A stretch of DNA of 64,000 bases from Beroe forskalii. Lineage: Eukaryota; Ctenophora; Nuda; Beroida; Beroidae. Each line of letters begins with the position of its first letter. The stretch's first letter is position 1. The notes beneath the pieces are model-generated. The model did not search any database, was not told the DNA's origin, and saw only the letters and a list, made by a program, of their open reading frames with translations. The position numbers and the translations under genes are program-made. The DNA lies in the NCBI GenBank assembly GCA_011033025.1, contig WFMF01000071.1:1-64000 (forward strand), written 5' to 3'. Below, in pieces: positions 46,700 to 60,973 of the stretch.

Positions 46700-48130
46700 G
46701 TATGTATGTGTCGTACCTGCTGTATGTGTCGTACCTGCTGTATTCTACTTCTAGAGTACAGAGAAGGTTTTTGACGGCATATTTAGTAGTGAACTTATTG
46801 TCCAGAATACAAAGCTCAGTTTTTATTGAGTTTTATGTTGATGTCTTTGAGTTTACAAGTTTTTATTTCATTGAGTACCCACCGACATTTGTGTAAGTTT
46901 ATTGTTGCTCTATTTAATTACAGTTATTACTTATTTGACAATTAAATGACTAGCAATGAACATCAGTGACTAGCATTGGTATTTTGTATTGTGTTCGTGT
47001 TTACGATATTGACGGGTATGTAAATTGTTCGTGTTTACAGCAGATAATAGTTTGTGTAATGTGTTCGTGTTTATAAAGATGAAGGATTGTGTAATTTTGT
47101 ATGTTCGTGTTTATAAGGGTAGCTTAGTCATTAAACTGCAATCAAATTTAAATTATGCAGAATTTGAGCCACTTGTCATATGTAGTAATCTCTTTGTCGT
47201 GCACCCAAATCATTATTATTATTCACTGCGCCATTTATTATTACACGATTCTTCGGTTCGCGGAATTCCGATCAGGTATTGAGCCGTCGACTTGTTTGAC
47301 AATCCCAAAACAAGTTTGATGGTGCGATTGTTTTGTCCTCTTTCTCCTAGAACATTCACATGAAATGGCAATCATTCTTCATCATAATTTATAGAAATCT
47401 TATTGTTGGGCCTTGTTGTCGAAAAGTCAGCTTTGTATTAATTTTTAAACTATTTTCATGATAACGAAGTGAAATCAACGATGGCGATAAATCTGATTTA
47501 TCATTTCCCCCATAGTAATGATATTAAACGTAAAGATAAATTGGTTTCACGTAAATTCTAATGGCGTGTGTCAGATAAAATTACTGCATTTCAGAATTAT
47601 TATTAGAATTAGGACGATAATTGGCGAAATCAATGATTTGACCCACTGTACGCTATGACTTGACCGATCAAAGCGTGGGAATATTAGCCCCTCTTATACG
47701 CGTTCAAGTGTCACTCTCCACGCTGGATTTAAATCAAAATTTAAATCCTGTGCACTCATTATTGATTGTTCCAAGTTTATAACGTTATGATTATTCTTCC
47801 GACGATAAAAGTTTGGTTACGTCAATTGTAACAATTAAGACGGCATATAGAAATATAAGCTGTGATCTTCCTTCATAGTCATAAATCTGAACCTTAATTG
47901 GGCCGAGTATACTGTCATAGAAATTGATTAAGCATACTTCTTGTTGTAGAGTGGCAGCAGTCTATTCTGACAATTAAGTTTGGGATCAAGGACTATTTGA
48001 TGAATAAAATAATATCAATGCGATACAGAGCAGGCTAACGCGCCATTTTAATTATTGCATTCGTATGAAATGACGGTATATTACTACCTACTTGTCAGTG
48101 TCATCATTGTGGCAATCTGGCGGAAGACTC

Positions 48131-50614
48131 AGGGCCAAATCGCACGGGGACAAAAATCGTGAAAAAATGTGCCCAGGTCAGTTATCACGTCCAAATTTCG
48201 TGAGATCGCACGGCGGAATATTTCACGCCGGTATAATAATGATCAAAACGTACGGCGACAGCTTTTCAATGCATTTCGCGGAAACAAAATTGCACCAAAT
48301 CGCACGACGTAATTTGTCACCAAAATTGCTATATTTCGCGAAAACGCACGGCGTAACGAAATATCCGTAATTTGTCACGTCCTAGATCTCAGAATCACGG
48401 AAATATTATTTTTCGCCAAAACGCACGGCGGATAAAATGGCATGTTTGATAGCTCAATGGCAGAGCATCCGAAATGTCTTCAGCTTCAGGACGTTGTGGG
48501 TTCAAATCCCGCTCAGGTCCAATATTAAACAGCCCATCTGAGTTTATGACTGCAGGCCGCTGCATTACTGAAATAGGTGAAGCACCCTGAATAAACCCTT
48601 CAAATCAGTGTGCACCCCAAGCACCCTGAACGCACCCAGTGTACAGTCAGCAGTCTGGTAGGAGTCAGTGACCAGTCAGCAGCCTGGCATGAGCATAAAA
48701 ATGTATCTATCGATGACCAGTCAGCAGTATGGTACGAGACAGTGCCCAGTGAGCATTTTCAGTCAAGCTGTCAATTCAAAACTGCATACATCATGCCAGT
48801 GAACAGCCAAGCTCGAAACAAATTTCTAATACCATCGCAAAATGGAAACACCGAGTCAGTGCTGGCTTGCAAAACAACGCAGGGTCATGGTAGTTCCCGT
48901 CCCATCCGTGTCCGATCTTAAAATGTGACTTCGAATCATACATCATCATCATGACTATACACAGCAATACAATCATTCGATACGCAGAATTAAAAAAGCA
49001 AAATGTACTGCAACTGCAAACAGTATAAATCGTGTAGCACACAGGGCTCGAAGGGGCTGGCAAAGCCTATGTAGAGGACGAAAATTTTTAACGAATCGAA
49101 TCAAAGCATGGATCAATCTCAAAGGTCTTGCAATCGAAAGATTATTGGCTGAAAATGTGTTGAGATGAAACACTAGCAATTTTGGAAGTACAAACGATAA
49201 CTGGAAAACAAACAAAGGAGAAAATGAATTAATCTTGGTAGCATGTCACTTTGTCAAACGCCTCAGTTACAACAGAACTTGGAAAGAGATGCAAAATTAT
49301 GAAAGGAAATGGCTAAAAATGAGCGAATTTACATTTGGTGAAACGCTGTTTTTGCAGCACAGTAATAATAGAAAAATGAGAATGACGTAATTACTATGGT
49401 TGAATATGGTATGTCAATGACTTAAAGTGCCTATTTTACATTTCTCACGGGACAGTAATTGCACAATGTACCAAACTGCAAACCGGTAATTAGGCGACAT
49501 TTATCGTCCGCTCCTCCGTGTGTGAGAAAAAGTAATACACCATTGTTACTAATGATAATGACGTATTGCTCTCACTCACTCTCATTTATTGCTATTTCCC
49601 AAGAATGTGTTACCATGGCAACATGGCAATGCAACTGATCAAAACAAATCAAATGCAAATTCCACACTTTATTTCAAGATATTGTATTTCATTCTCTCGT
49701 TTTGGTTTGGTATCTTTTTCATATCTTTCTTGCATATTATGATTTTAACTTTCTCGAAATGATTGCTTTACAGAGTTTGGGCTGCTGCTATCACGCTTTC
49801 ACTGCAGTTCACTGTTTTCTCTGCTATTTGATTCGACTTTTCTATTCTTGGCCACATATTTTTTGCTGGATGTTTATACCTGGTTACAGTAAAGTTACAT
49901 CAATCAGTCGGAATTAACACAACCTTCAATGCTTCAATGGAATGCCATAATTGTATAGGATAGAAAATACAGGAGAAGAAACAAAATACAGAGGGTATTC
50001 GGTCATTTGGCCTAACTGGACATCTGGCCTAACACTGGTTAGGGTCAGGGGAGAGAGATAAATTCAAAATTTCTTGAGTATTTCTTGAGTTTAAGTGGCA
50101 ACACTACAGAAATGAGAAGGCAACACTACAGAAATGAGAAGGCACAGCAAGATATGAACGAAACACATTTTAAAAGATTGGTGCTATTTGTATTTCCCAC
50201 TATTTACTGTTTCCCGCACTCTTGGAATGCAGCGCTGATTGGTCAATGAGTGCGTGCGTTGTAACGCTACATCTCACCGCTACCGTGCGTTTTGGATTTT
50301 TGTACCTTCGTGAAACTTTCCACCACTATCACGTGACCATGCGCGTGATCATTTCGTCACTGCGCGTGATCAGTGGTGACAAATCTCACCGATATTGAAA
50401 ACGGACGGAGTTTTGATTTCACCACAAAGATTTCACCGATTGTAGAAAACTGTCACCTCCTGAGGCCGGTGATACTTTTCACCACTTTTCTCACCACGTT
50501 TTCAGATCTCACGAAAAGTGGCCTTAAAAAAATGAAATCGCACGATAGGTAAAATCCGAATTTTGGTGAGATATGAAAGTTTCCACGATTTTTGTCCCCG
50601 TGCGATTTGGCCCT
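48131..50614. mobile_element. 2.48 kb non-autonomous TIR transposon
   Basis: The terminal inverted repeats match perfectly for 31 bp, beginning AGGGCCAAATCGCACGGGG at 48131 and ending with the complement at 50614. Subterminal regions carry repeated CGCACGGCG / TTTCACC-type motifs on both sides. The interior has no transposase frame but includes a tRNA-like segment at 48445-48520. The flanks show no clear target duplication. Confidence 0.82.
48445..48522 (+). other. tRNA-like sequence (pseudo-tRNA or SINE head)
   Basis: TAGCTCAATGGC fits a Pol III A box and GGGTTCAAATCCC a B box at roughly normal spacing. The flanks (CATGTTTG and GCTCAGGTCC) do not pair as an acceptor stem, so I do not call a functional tRNA. 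Confidence 0.5.
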
Positions 50615-50745
50615 CACACGGTCACACACTACACAGCTGAGGCTTAGGTCGTACCTCTAAGGCGTAAATAGCCAAGAAGTGTATGAGAGGTGTTTGTTCA
50701 ATGGTCAGTAGTTCAGTACTCAGTTGCCTTGCCGAATACCGACGC

Positions 50746-52165
50746 AGCAATCTGAAATAGAAACTCATGACTTTCTGACAGCTGCTTGTCGCTGCAATCT
50801 GAAATAGAAACTCCTGGCTTTCTGACAGCTGCTTGACGCTGCAACCTGAAATAGAAACTCCTGACTTTCTGACAGCTGCTTGTCGCTGCAACCTGAAATA
50901 GAAACTCCTGGCTTTCTGACAGCTGCTTGTCGCTGCAACCTGAAATAGAAACTCCTGGCTTTCTGACAGCTGCTTGTCGCTGCAACCTGAAATAGAAACT
51001 CCTGGCTTTCTGACAGCTGCTTGTCGCTGCAATCTGAAATAGAAACTCCTGGCTTTCTGACAGCTGCTTGTCTGAAATAGAAACTCCTGGCTTTCTGACA
51101 GCTGCTTGTCGCTGCAACCCAAATAGAAACTCCTGACTTTCTGACAGTTACTGACAGCTGCTTGTCGCTGCAATCTGAAATAGAAACTCCTGGCTTTCTG
51201 ACAGCTGCTTGTCGCTGCAACCTGAAATAGAAACTCCTGGCTTTCTGAAACCTAAAACTTTCTGACAGCTGCTTGTCGCTGCAACCTGAAATAGAAACTC
51301 CTGGCTTTCTGACAGCTGCTTACAGCTACTTGTCGCTGCAACCTGAAATAGAAACTCTGGCTTTCTGACAGCTGCAACCTGAAATAGAAACCCCTGGCTT
51401 TCTGACAGCTGCTTGTCGCTGCAATCTGAAATAGAAACTCCTGACTTTCTGACAGCTGCTTGTCGCTGCAACCTGAAATAGAAACTCCTGGCTTTCTGAC
51501 AGCTGCTTGTCGCTGCAACCTGAAATAGAAACCCCTGGCTTTCTGACAGCTGCTTGTCGCTGCAACCTGAAATAGAAACTCCTGGCTTTCTGACAGTCAG
51601 CTGCTTGTCGCTGCAACCTGAAATAGAAAACTTTCTGACAGCTGCTTGTCGCTGCAATCTGAAATAGAAACTCCTGGCTTTCTGACAGCTGCTTGTCGCA
51701 ACAACCTGTCAACAACCTGAAATAGAAACTCCTGGCTTTCTGACAGCTGCTTGTCGCTGCAACCTGAAATAAAACCCCTGGCTTTCTGAACAGCTGCTTG
51801 TTGCTGCAACCTGAAATAGAAACTCCTGGCTTTCTGACAGCTGCTTGTCGCTGCAACCTGAAATGTTTCTGACAGCTGCTTGTTGCTGCAATCTGAAATA
51901 GAAACTCCTGGCTTTCTGACAGCTGCTTGTCGCTGCAACCTGTGAAATAGAAACTCCTGACTTTCTGACAGCTGCTTGTCGCTGCACAGTGCAACCTGAA
52001 ATAGAAACTCCTGGCTTTCTGACAGCTGCTTGTCGCTGCAACCTGAAATAGAAACTCCTGGCTTTCTGACAGCTGCTTGTCGCTGCAACCTGAAATAGAA
52101 ACTCCTGGCTTTCTGACAGCTGCTTGTCGCTGCAACCTGAAATAGAAACTCCTGGCTTTCTAACA
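50746..52165. repeat. 47-bp minisatellite, about 30 units
   Basis: Unit CTGAAATAGAAACTCCTGG, then CTTTCTGACAGCTGCTTGTC, then GCTGCAAC. Some units are truncated or carry small duplications. On the minus strand the unit has no stop in any frame. Because 47 is not a multiple of 3, three overlapping long frames appear (for example 51326-52135). These are repeat artefacts, not genes. Confidence 0.95.
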
Positions 52166-55100
52166 CTAAGTTGATATACAGCTGCTTGTCGCTGCGAAGC
52201 TCGTGTTTGCAGTGAACCTGCCATGAGACACGTCTCTTTAAGTGAGTTGTTGTGGAAACAATACCTGAATAACGTGCTAAATAAACCTGCCTGGTGACAT
52301 TTAGAGTTCTCTCCCTCGTGTTTTGTTTGAAACAATAGTTGAAGAACGTCAGTTGTACGTTCGGTAACTCTCGCGATAAGACATCGGATAGATCAGTATT
52401 TTAGACCTGTACTTGAGGATCTTGTAACTAGGTTATCTGGGGGAGGTCTATATTCTCTATTTTACTTTCATTCTTTTGTATTACATTCACAAAGGCAAGG
52501 CATGATGTTGCAGCTGGAATGGTATTATTTACTGTTCATTGGTTCAAGTATAATCCTTGCTGTAACTGTATATTTCTTGGTGACTAAAAGTCTAAAACCA
52601 TTGGAAAACCCTGTTTATAGTCGGTATAGCAGAGTAGAGGGTCTAGGTCCGTTCTTGGCACGTTTCGCTTTCCCTCCTGAGTTCTCACACTCCAGCTTCT
52701 GTTTCACCGACAGCTGATCAGCCTTCCCAACCCCACCCCTCCACTTTAGTAACTTTAGAAATATAGTTACCGTATTCTGAGGCACTTCTTCAACTGTTAT
52801 AATTGGATTTGTTTCATTGTTTCAGCAATCGGTTAAATCGTCACAAATTTCAGGTCAATGGCCAGTATTAGGTATCCCTCATTATGATTTTTGTCAATAG
52901 CTCTTGCAGATTGTCGACCACTCGGCCAGGATTATGGATAATCTCTCAGATCTGATCTGTAGCCGGCATATTGCATTTTCCACATAAGTTCTAGCGGCAG
53001 GCTCTCCCTGCATGTCACTGTCCGATAATAATCGTACCCGGGAACCATGTAATAGCCTTCACTGTCCACTGTCTTGCACGTGTGAGAACATGCGGCAATC
53101 GCCATAATTTTGTTCATTTACAACATAATGATGGAAATAATGACGATAATTCGGGAGGAATGATTACATCGCTAGATCAATCTATTATGAGATTGAATTT
53201 CCCCCCTGCACATACCCCAGTTCCAGTTAGTAGCCCCCGAGCATGCTGCCTCATATATTCCCACTACTCGATATATCCTGCTATATGGCATGGTATTAGG
53301 GGTATTTTATTATCTGCTCCCCCTATGTAATCTATCTACAATCTGCATATCAATTGCTCGTCCCTGATAATAACACTTGTAGGTACCAGTAATCGGTCTC
53401 TCCTGTGTACACCAATGAAATGCCCTCAGTCCGGGTCACGTGACTCACTCCCTGCGCTTTCAGTGGGGCGGTGCTACATAGGCCCCTCCAGAACACATCC
53501 ATATTACGATTATCTCTTAGGTCCTGACCAGTGACCAGTAAGGGCAGTGACCAGTAAGGTCACTGCCCACTGGTTTGTTACCTTGTGAGTAGCCCTCCAT
53601 TTCCTTACAGATCACGTAACTCGCTCCAGGAGGGATACAGGAGTATTAGGAGACTAGTTAGCTGTATCCTTGAGGTGCACTACCACGCCCAATATTCGGC
53701 CTATCTGCGTGTGTAGCCCTGTAATTCCCACTACCCCACTAAATATAAATAGTTGTGTGCTGCCGCCTGCTCTCCCAGGCATATTTCCTTTGTTTGCCAC
53801 CCATCTATCGGGTTACGTGCAAGGTTCTATATCTTACTTCACCCCCACAACCTCTCACAGCTCATTCTTCTTCTAGCCGCGTTTAGACGCTTTTTAGAGC
53901 AAATATTACCCATAATTCTCTGATTTCTGCCTAATTTGCATCGTCGCAGTTGTCCTTTTTACTGTCGGCTACCGGCGGTATTATCAGCACGTTGCTGTTA
54001 AGACCTGGTCAAATTCCTCAAAACCGTAGGTGATTTGCCAATTGAACTAGGTAATACCGGGTAACTTTAGCTGTGGCGAGGATATGTTTTCTAATCGGGG
54101 AAATTGCGTCTATATTCTGGTACTAAGTATGATTATAGCGACCTGAAAACGGCTGTTACAAATCGAATATTATTATCATTCCCGGGATATTATGTCGCCA
54201 TTCTCCTCTTTGTAATACCCCAGGAGTTTCATTTATCACCTGATCACAACGATCAAGTAGATTAGAGTCTGTTCAGAACGCGTTACTGTCGACGAGTGGC
54301 AGTCATTGCTCTGTATGTTGATCGTTTGTATGCTTTCCAGTGCCACAAGTGCAAGCTTTAACCTGTTCCTGGCTTCAAACGCTGTAAATGAATTAGTTTC
54401 AATCGTTGATCCTGGGGAGCAAGTTAAAACGTTTAAATGATACGATAAACTTTAAATCAGGAGCTTTCGAAAATCATGTGATTATCGTTGATCCTGGTTC
54501 TTTGTTTCTCATGTTTGATCATAGCAATGTCCAATGCACTTGTTTGCCAATATCAGTATGAATTTACATAATTACATCCATCATTTTGTACTTTTTCCTC
54601 TGCAATTACTGTTACAATATTTGTTGAAGCATGCTTCTGGCTCCTCTGACGCAATGTAAATCGTCCGGAAACCCGTTTTCAGACTCATTAATATCGAAGA
54701 AAAACAGAGTTTTATGTTACTTCGCCATGGACCCTCCCCTAAAGATCGATTCATTTTAAAGACTTTGCGTCGTTTCTTTCGCATTTGTATCAACGAAATT
54801 TCGTTTTTTTCATTACATGAATGGCCGAAACTGTTTTATTGATTGATCAATTACTGTAAAGACTTAAGTTTTTCTCAATTTATTTCGTGGAGAATTTAAT
54901 TTCTTGAACAATTTGACTCAATTCATGATCTGATTCAAATTTTTCTTGAGTCCCAGAATTCAAGAATAAATGAGCAAATTCAAAATTGCTGGAAAATATA
55001 TGTCGATTTCCTAAGATTCCTTGTACCTAGCTGAAAAAAAAATTGACTGTAGGTACTGCCCATAACTGAGAATAACATAATCCAAACCGACACTAATCAA

Positions 55101-56108
55101 TAAGCCAGGCAAAGTGTTCGACTTGTTTCAGGTTGCAGAATTAACTTAAATTCATCTTGGAAAGACCAACTTGTTGGTATCTAAGTTCCCAACAAGTCGG
55201 CACATACCGCAGCACGTACACTGTACGGCGGTACATAATCCGGTACATTTCCTCTCTAGTCGGTCAGTACCGGAGTACATTCCGGGCTATTTACTGATTA
55301 GTGAGGAGACGTTCCGGGGTACGTACCGCCAAACATAATATTGTCCTTCCCAAAGTTCTGCTCTCAATAACCGAAACTAACATCTTTGTCCTTATTTATA
55401 GAAACTTAGAAACCTCTGACGTTTTCATTGGTGTCTATGATACAGTTTTGCACTTTTTACTCGTTACTAGACTCTTCATAGACACTCGCGAGATCGGGTA
55501 CATATTGGTTTAGATCCTCGAACCCTTCGGGCTGCGGGTCTTATTAACCGGATATATCCCAAGATGAATCCGTATGCGTGTCTATGTTCTCATTATCCTC
55601 AACAGTCACTCCAAGCCGAGTCTATTGCCACTACGATGTGACATTGTGTACTGTTAAGTAAATAGTTCGTTTAGTTAATACTGTTTTGCGTTACTATTTT
55701 GGTTATAATAGTTGTACTCTGTAATACTTTGAGGAGGTATTTGATCATTGGTCCCCCGAATAGAGAGCTCTCTTCTCTACCAAACAAGTAGAAGATTCTC
55801 CCCATATCTGTGAGTCTGTGTTTAAGAGTCGACGTTAATCCCCACGAAGTGGAGTACCAAGTTCGGTAATGATTTCTTAGGAATGATGGCTGTAATTTTT
55901 ATAAAACATCCGCGACGATTCCCGCATAATCCTGCAATACACCGCCCGTATGTGATGCACGATAACCTTTTGCAGGGCTCAATAAAGCAATGATTGTATG
56001 CTTATATTATGGTATTCTCATCCCGTGACTATCTTTACTGTTTGCCGACTGTGTGATACTATTCCGTGACTATCTTTACTGTTTGCCGACTGTGTACTGG
56101 CTATGTCG

Positions 56109-57156
56109 TGCACACTGTCTTATATCTCCTGTACACTGTGTCACATCTCCTGTACACTGTGTTAAATCTCCTGTACACTGTGTCATATCTCCTGTACACT
56201 GTGTCACATCTCCTGTACACTGTGTTAAATCTCCTGTACACTGTGTCATATCTCCTGTACACTGTGTCATATCTCCTGTACACTGTGTCATATCTCCTGT
56301 ACACTGTATCATATCTCCTGTACACTGTGTCATATCTCCTGTACACTGTGTCATATCTCCTGTACACTGTGTCATATCTCCTGTACACTGTATCATATCT
56401 CCTGTACTCTGTATCATATCTCCTGTACACTGTGTCATATCTCCTGTACACTGTATCATATCTCCTGTACACTGTGTCACATCTCCTGTACACAGTATCA
56501 TATCTCCTGTACACTGTGTCATATCTCCTGTACACTGTGTCACATCTCCTATACACTGTGTCATATCTCCTGTACACTGTGTCACATCTCCTGTACACTG
56601 TGTCATATATTCTCCTCTACACTGTGTCATATCTCCTGTACAGTGTACACTGTGTCATATCTCCTGTACACTGTGTCATATCTCCTGTACAGTGTACACT
56701 GTGTCATATCTCCTGTACACTGTGTTATATCTCCTGACACTGTGTCATATCTCCTGTACACTGTGTCATATCTCCTGCACACTGTGTCATATCTCCTGTA
56801 TACTGTGCCATATCTCCTGTACACTGTATCATATCTCCTGTACACTGTATCATACCTCCTGTACACTGTGTCATATTTCCTGTACACTGTGGAATATCTC
56901 CTGTACACTGTGTCACATCTCCTATACACTGTGTCATACCTCCTGTACACTGTGTTATATCTCCTGTACCCTGTGCCATATCTCCTGTACACTGTGTCAT
57001 ATATTTGTACACTGTGTCATATCTCCTGTACGCTGTTTCATATCTCCTGTACACTGTGGCATATCTCCTGTACACTGTATCATATCTCCTGTACACTATG
57101 TTATATCTTCTGTACACTGTGTCATATCTCCTGTACAGTGTACACTGTATCATATC
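56109..57156. repeat. 21-bp minisatellite, about 50 units
   Basis: Unit CACTGTGTCATATCTCCTGTA with point variants (CACATC, TTAAATC, ATAC) and a few inserted CAGTGTACACTG steps. Its 21-bp period keeps frames open on both strands (56053-57177 plus, 56076-56630 minus). These are not coding genes. The array ends about 550 bp before the exon at 57715. Confidence 0.95.
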
Positions 57157-57714
57157 GCCGACCCCTTTGTCCGATAACTTTATCCGAGTCATTGTCGAAC
57201 AACCCTCAATCCTTATATTACAACTTCACATACTATGCGTTGTCTTTGTGGAACTTGCGTGCGTTACAATTTATCTAAAATTCTTATTTGCAAGTTGTTA
57301 GCTTTTAATGTAATCATAATGATGACGAATGTCTACTAATCCCCTGATCATCATGATGGAGCTCTCTAGATTCCACTATTTCCTGCAATTTGCTTATCTC
57401 TTCATGATGCTGATGTGTAGTGTAATATACCGACGGGCCTTTGTTGGGTTATACGTGCAATATGCATGAGTACCCATGCCATATCTCAGCATTGTTATAT
57501 GGATCAATCATGCATATAAAGTTGATATTGAATTATGAAGATTTTATTCGTACGTGCTCGGTCGAAGTTTCTATATAAATGTGTTGTGTCGACACGCGAC
57601 AACTGTTTATTCTGAACTCGGTGTTGCGTTAACTAGGTAATAAGTTGCTTAATCGTTTTACCACTCCCTCCTCGTTGTAAAACTCGTTCTCACCATTCTC
57701 CCTCGTTATTATAG

Positions 57715-57814
57715 GTTGCTGGGTGAGGCTGTCTACCCCCTCAAAGACCTAGTCAGACTCGGAGCCCAGGAAGCAACAGTTCCCCTACGAGACCGTGACG
57801 GAAAAGTGGGCGAG
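57715..57814 (+). CDS. Common exon: end of C2A
   Basis: Completes a Lys codon, then LLGEAVYPLKDLVRLGAQE, then ATVPLRDRDGKVGE, ending in phase 0 at GTGAGT. This is the last strands of a ferlin C2A (compare dysferlin FLGEAKVPL and the LLDxKxQPTG end). With the exons at 46323 and 46611 it completes the domain. Confidence 0.88.
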
Positions 57815-58735
57815 GTGAGTTACATCCCTGCCTTTTATTCTTACCACGGAGTATTATGGAGTTTGTAAACAAAACGTCTGCTGCACTGGCAGCCAACGAA
57901 TTGCCGAAAATTTTGCTTTTGTGTGACGCTAAACTTTACGGATGTTTAACAAATTAACGTGATGAAGTTTGGGTAATGTTAATAAGCTAGTTGGCATAAT
58001 TCAAATAGTTTGTTGAAATGCCTGTCTTATTAGGTGCATTTCGCTTCTCGCTTTATAAGTTTCACTCAAATTACTAAACCTTTTCTTCTCTTTCTTGGTA
58101 ATTTTTTGGTAGTATTTTTTGTAGAATGTACGGGCTAATGATCAAGTAGATCGCTTATATCAGGCAGATAATCACCATGTTTTTTCGTGGAGCTCTATGA
58201 ACACAACTTTTCATATGGGAGAAAAAGGACTAGAATATTTCCTCGAATTCTAGACACCGCCTAAATTTCCTGGATGTATCTCCAAAGTTCTTGTTATGTT
58301 TTCTTCAGGACAATGTTCGTTGTATACAGTGTGTAATGAGGCGCCGCACTTCATTCACAGAATCCACATCATACCTTGAGTGGCAACTGGCAGTGGTCTG
58401 TGTCAACTGTCAGGATAGTCTCTCTAAAAGGACTTTCCTGTCACTGACATGCAGTGTTCCTCATAAGAGTCTTGTAGAACTTGGCACTTGTATCGCGGAA
58501 TTGTCCGCCTGTTTGTCTTTTGGAAATCAAGTTAAATGGGACAACTATTTTTCATATTTTGCTGCCATGTGACATGCAGTGACAGTTTTCCAGCCAGGCA
58601 ACAAGATCTAGCTTCAAGCATTATTTAGCGTGTACGCCTGAGCATGCGCGTCTTAGTATGCGCGCCTTAAGCGTGTGCGTTGTAGTATGCGCGTCTCAGA
58701 CGCCTGCAAGATTCAGAGATTAGCCTACTTTGTGA

Positions 58736-59424
58736 TACACTCAGTTTCTTTTATAAGAAACTGTCTATAAGAAACTAAGCCTAGGATTCTCAAAAATTTA
58801 AGAAACTTAGCCTAGAATTCCCGAAAGATTAAGAAACTTCACTCATTTGAAATTAAGAAATTAAGAAACTTCTAGCCTAGAATTTTGAAATTTGTGTATA
58901 AAATCCTATTGAAACTGGAATTCTTTTAACATGAAACGTCTGGCTTCTGGGGGCTGCGCCCCCAGACCCCCATTTTTGATTGTGAACATTTTGATACTGA
59001 TTAAGTACTTCTATAGGACCTCTATTACAGTATTACACTGGACATGTGATAATTGCTATGTAAAGGAAGTTAGAAAATGGCTCTTCCATGATTTGTCGGT
59101 TAAAGGTTACATGTCAGATACCAAAGCACAAGCAGAAATTGCTGTTGAGGCTGACAGACCCGGACAGACTATAGCTTTTTATTATTGTATATATACAGTT
59201 GCACAAATCTTAAATTTATAAACTTGCTGAAAATATCTATAAGTTTGATTTTACAGTCTAAAGAGCAGGTTTCTGTATTGGAAGTTTCACAAGTATTATG
59301 CTGTATAGTATAGTATGCGGAATTAAGAAACTGATTAAGAAACATTTAGGCTCAAAATCGTTAAAAAATAAGAAACTTGTAGCCTGGGATCCCAATAAGT
59401 TTCTTATAAAAAAAACTGAGTGTA
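58736..59424. mobile_element. 689-bp TIR element, non-autonomous
   Basis: The ends TACACTCAGTTTCTTTTATAAGAAAC and the near-complement TTCTTATAAAAAAAACTGAGTGTA form ~25-bp inverted repeats. Internal TAAGAAACTTAGCCTAGAAT repeats and a GGGGGCTGCGCCCCC palindrome (about 58947) are present. The frame at 58931-59221 starts inside the element and matches nothing I know. Confidence 0.75.
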
Positions 59425-60973
59425 GATCTTTAGATCGTGATGACATTACACTTATCTCTTTAACTTTGTTACGTAACGGAGTCAGATAATTCCGTGTTAG
59501 TTATTACGAGATGCCGTATGATAGAACCCGGTTGCTCCATTGCTATCCTGGTTTGCACGTTCCATGCCGTGCTTTGATTATTCATGATTTGTACCACAAT
59601 AGGTCGGCCTTAATCACCGCTGTTCGTGGTACCACTGTCGTTAAATTTAACCTAAATTTAGACACACTAATAAGTGTCATTTCTTCACATATCTTTCCGT
59701 TCCCACATCTCCCAAAGGATGCTTTGAAAGAAAGGAACTCTCTCAGATTCGCTCCAGGTTGGGTAAATTAATTCCTTGCATTTCAAAATGTTCGTAGCTC
59801 TTTTGAATTATACTTTTCAATTTGACCAGATCTCCCGTACCTTGAATTTACTATGAGGCCATTCACTGAATATTACATGACTCACTGAATATTCACTGAA
59901 TTTCACTAATAAGAAATTAAGAAAATCAGTCCACGCCACACTCCGAAGACACGAATCTGTGCAGTGAATGCTGAGGGCTCTCAGTTAGTTGATAGAGTTG
60001 CCGTAATTTAATGCGAACTGTAACTCGTGATATGAACCAAGACCAGCTCATGCAAGGGCTTATCCTCAGCCTTTCTTTCTTACCTTTGTCTCCTTTAGTC
60101 TCTTTTTCAACCTTCGTCCGCAAAAATGCTCTGTATTAAACTTAAACTGCATTTATAATTTTTTTTTCGCAAAAATATTCTTGGTCATGAGAAATTCTGT
60201 GTACAGAATCTCAATGCTAGACATCTCTAGACAATTAACGGCTGATGTATTACAGACCACAGCCACTTGACTGGTGATCGTTTGCCTCTTCCACTACCGA
60301 GTTCCAGTGCTCCTTTGATCCATGCCGATATATCATGATACGGGCAGGCCTCGCCTGATGTGGCAATGACTGAAATACTCAGTATTCCCCCGATAATACC
60401 GTCAAAAGTATATTATGAGCATAGTATATAGGGCACAGTGGTGTCATGCCCCTCGGAACCACGCCGGAACGATCAGGAGATGTACTGTTGACGATGGAGT
60501 TATGAGACCTTGGGTGGAAGAACAGGGGTTATTAAGGGCACTCGCTTCATGCCACATTACCTATCGACTACCTAATCGGTGGAGATAAAAGGACTCGTTA
60601 GCCCGTTACTGGAGTGTTGATAGCATGATATTGTGGGTAGTTTGATGTAACTATTTAGCTGCCAGCCTCTCTCTCTCCCTCCCTCTGCTTTGATATGGCT
60701 GTATGCTTCCTTGATTCCATGACTGTGATATGGTGTGCTTGTTGGCGCTGGGCAGTGCTTGTGCTGGCCAGTGATCGTCATCAGACCATCTTCCGTTACA
60801 TGTCATTTGCATGCTCTACATGGATTTTGGCCTTTGTTATTTAGCCTTTTAAGTTCATAACTTATCAGGGGTAGCTGTTGGTTCGTTGTTCTGAATTAAC
60901 CGTAATATTCAACTGTTTGTCCTTGCGCTAATCTATCTCGACGCTAAGAGTTCATGATTCCGGAGATCCTGGC

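Larger units (their letters stand above)
46700..57714 (+). other. 11 kb intron of the ferlin-like gene
   Basis: Bounded by GTATGT at 46700 and TTATTATAG at 57714, with matching phases (2 to 2). It contains a 2.5 kb TIR element, a 47-bp minisatellite, a 21-bp minisatellite and otherwise AT-rich sequence. The stretches 46900-48100, 52340-53500 and 53880-56050 hold no frame I can support. A small hairpin built on CAGTGACCAGTAAGG lies near 53530-53570, and repeated GGTAC motifs near 55190-55330. Confidence 0.8.

Noticed and set aside
48445-48522. Functional tRNA gene
   Set aside because: A and B boxes are present, but the acceptor stem does not pair and no convincing anticodon arm forms.
50622-52335. 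Long minus-strand frames of 88-269 codons
   Set aside because: They are the 47-bp minisatellite read in its three stop-free frames.
56053-57278. Long frames on both strands (up to 374 codons)
   Set aside because: They are the 21-bp minisatellite; the cyclic seven-residue repeat is an artefact of a period divisible by three.
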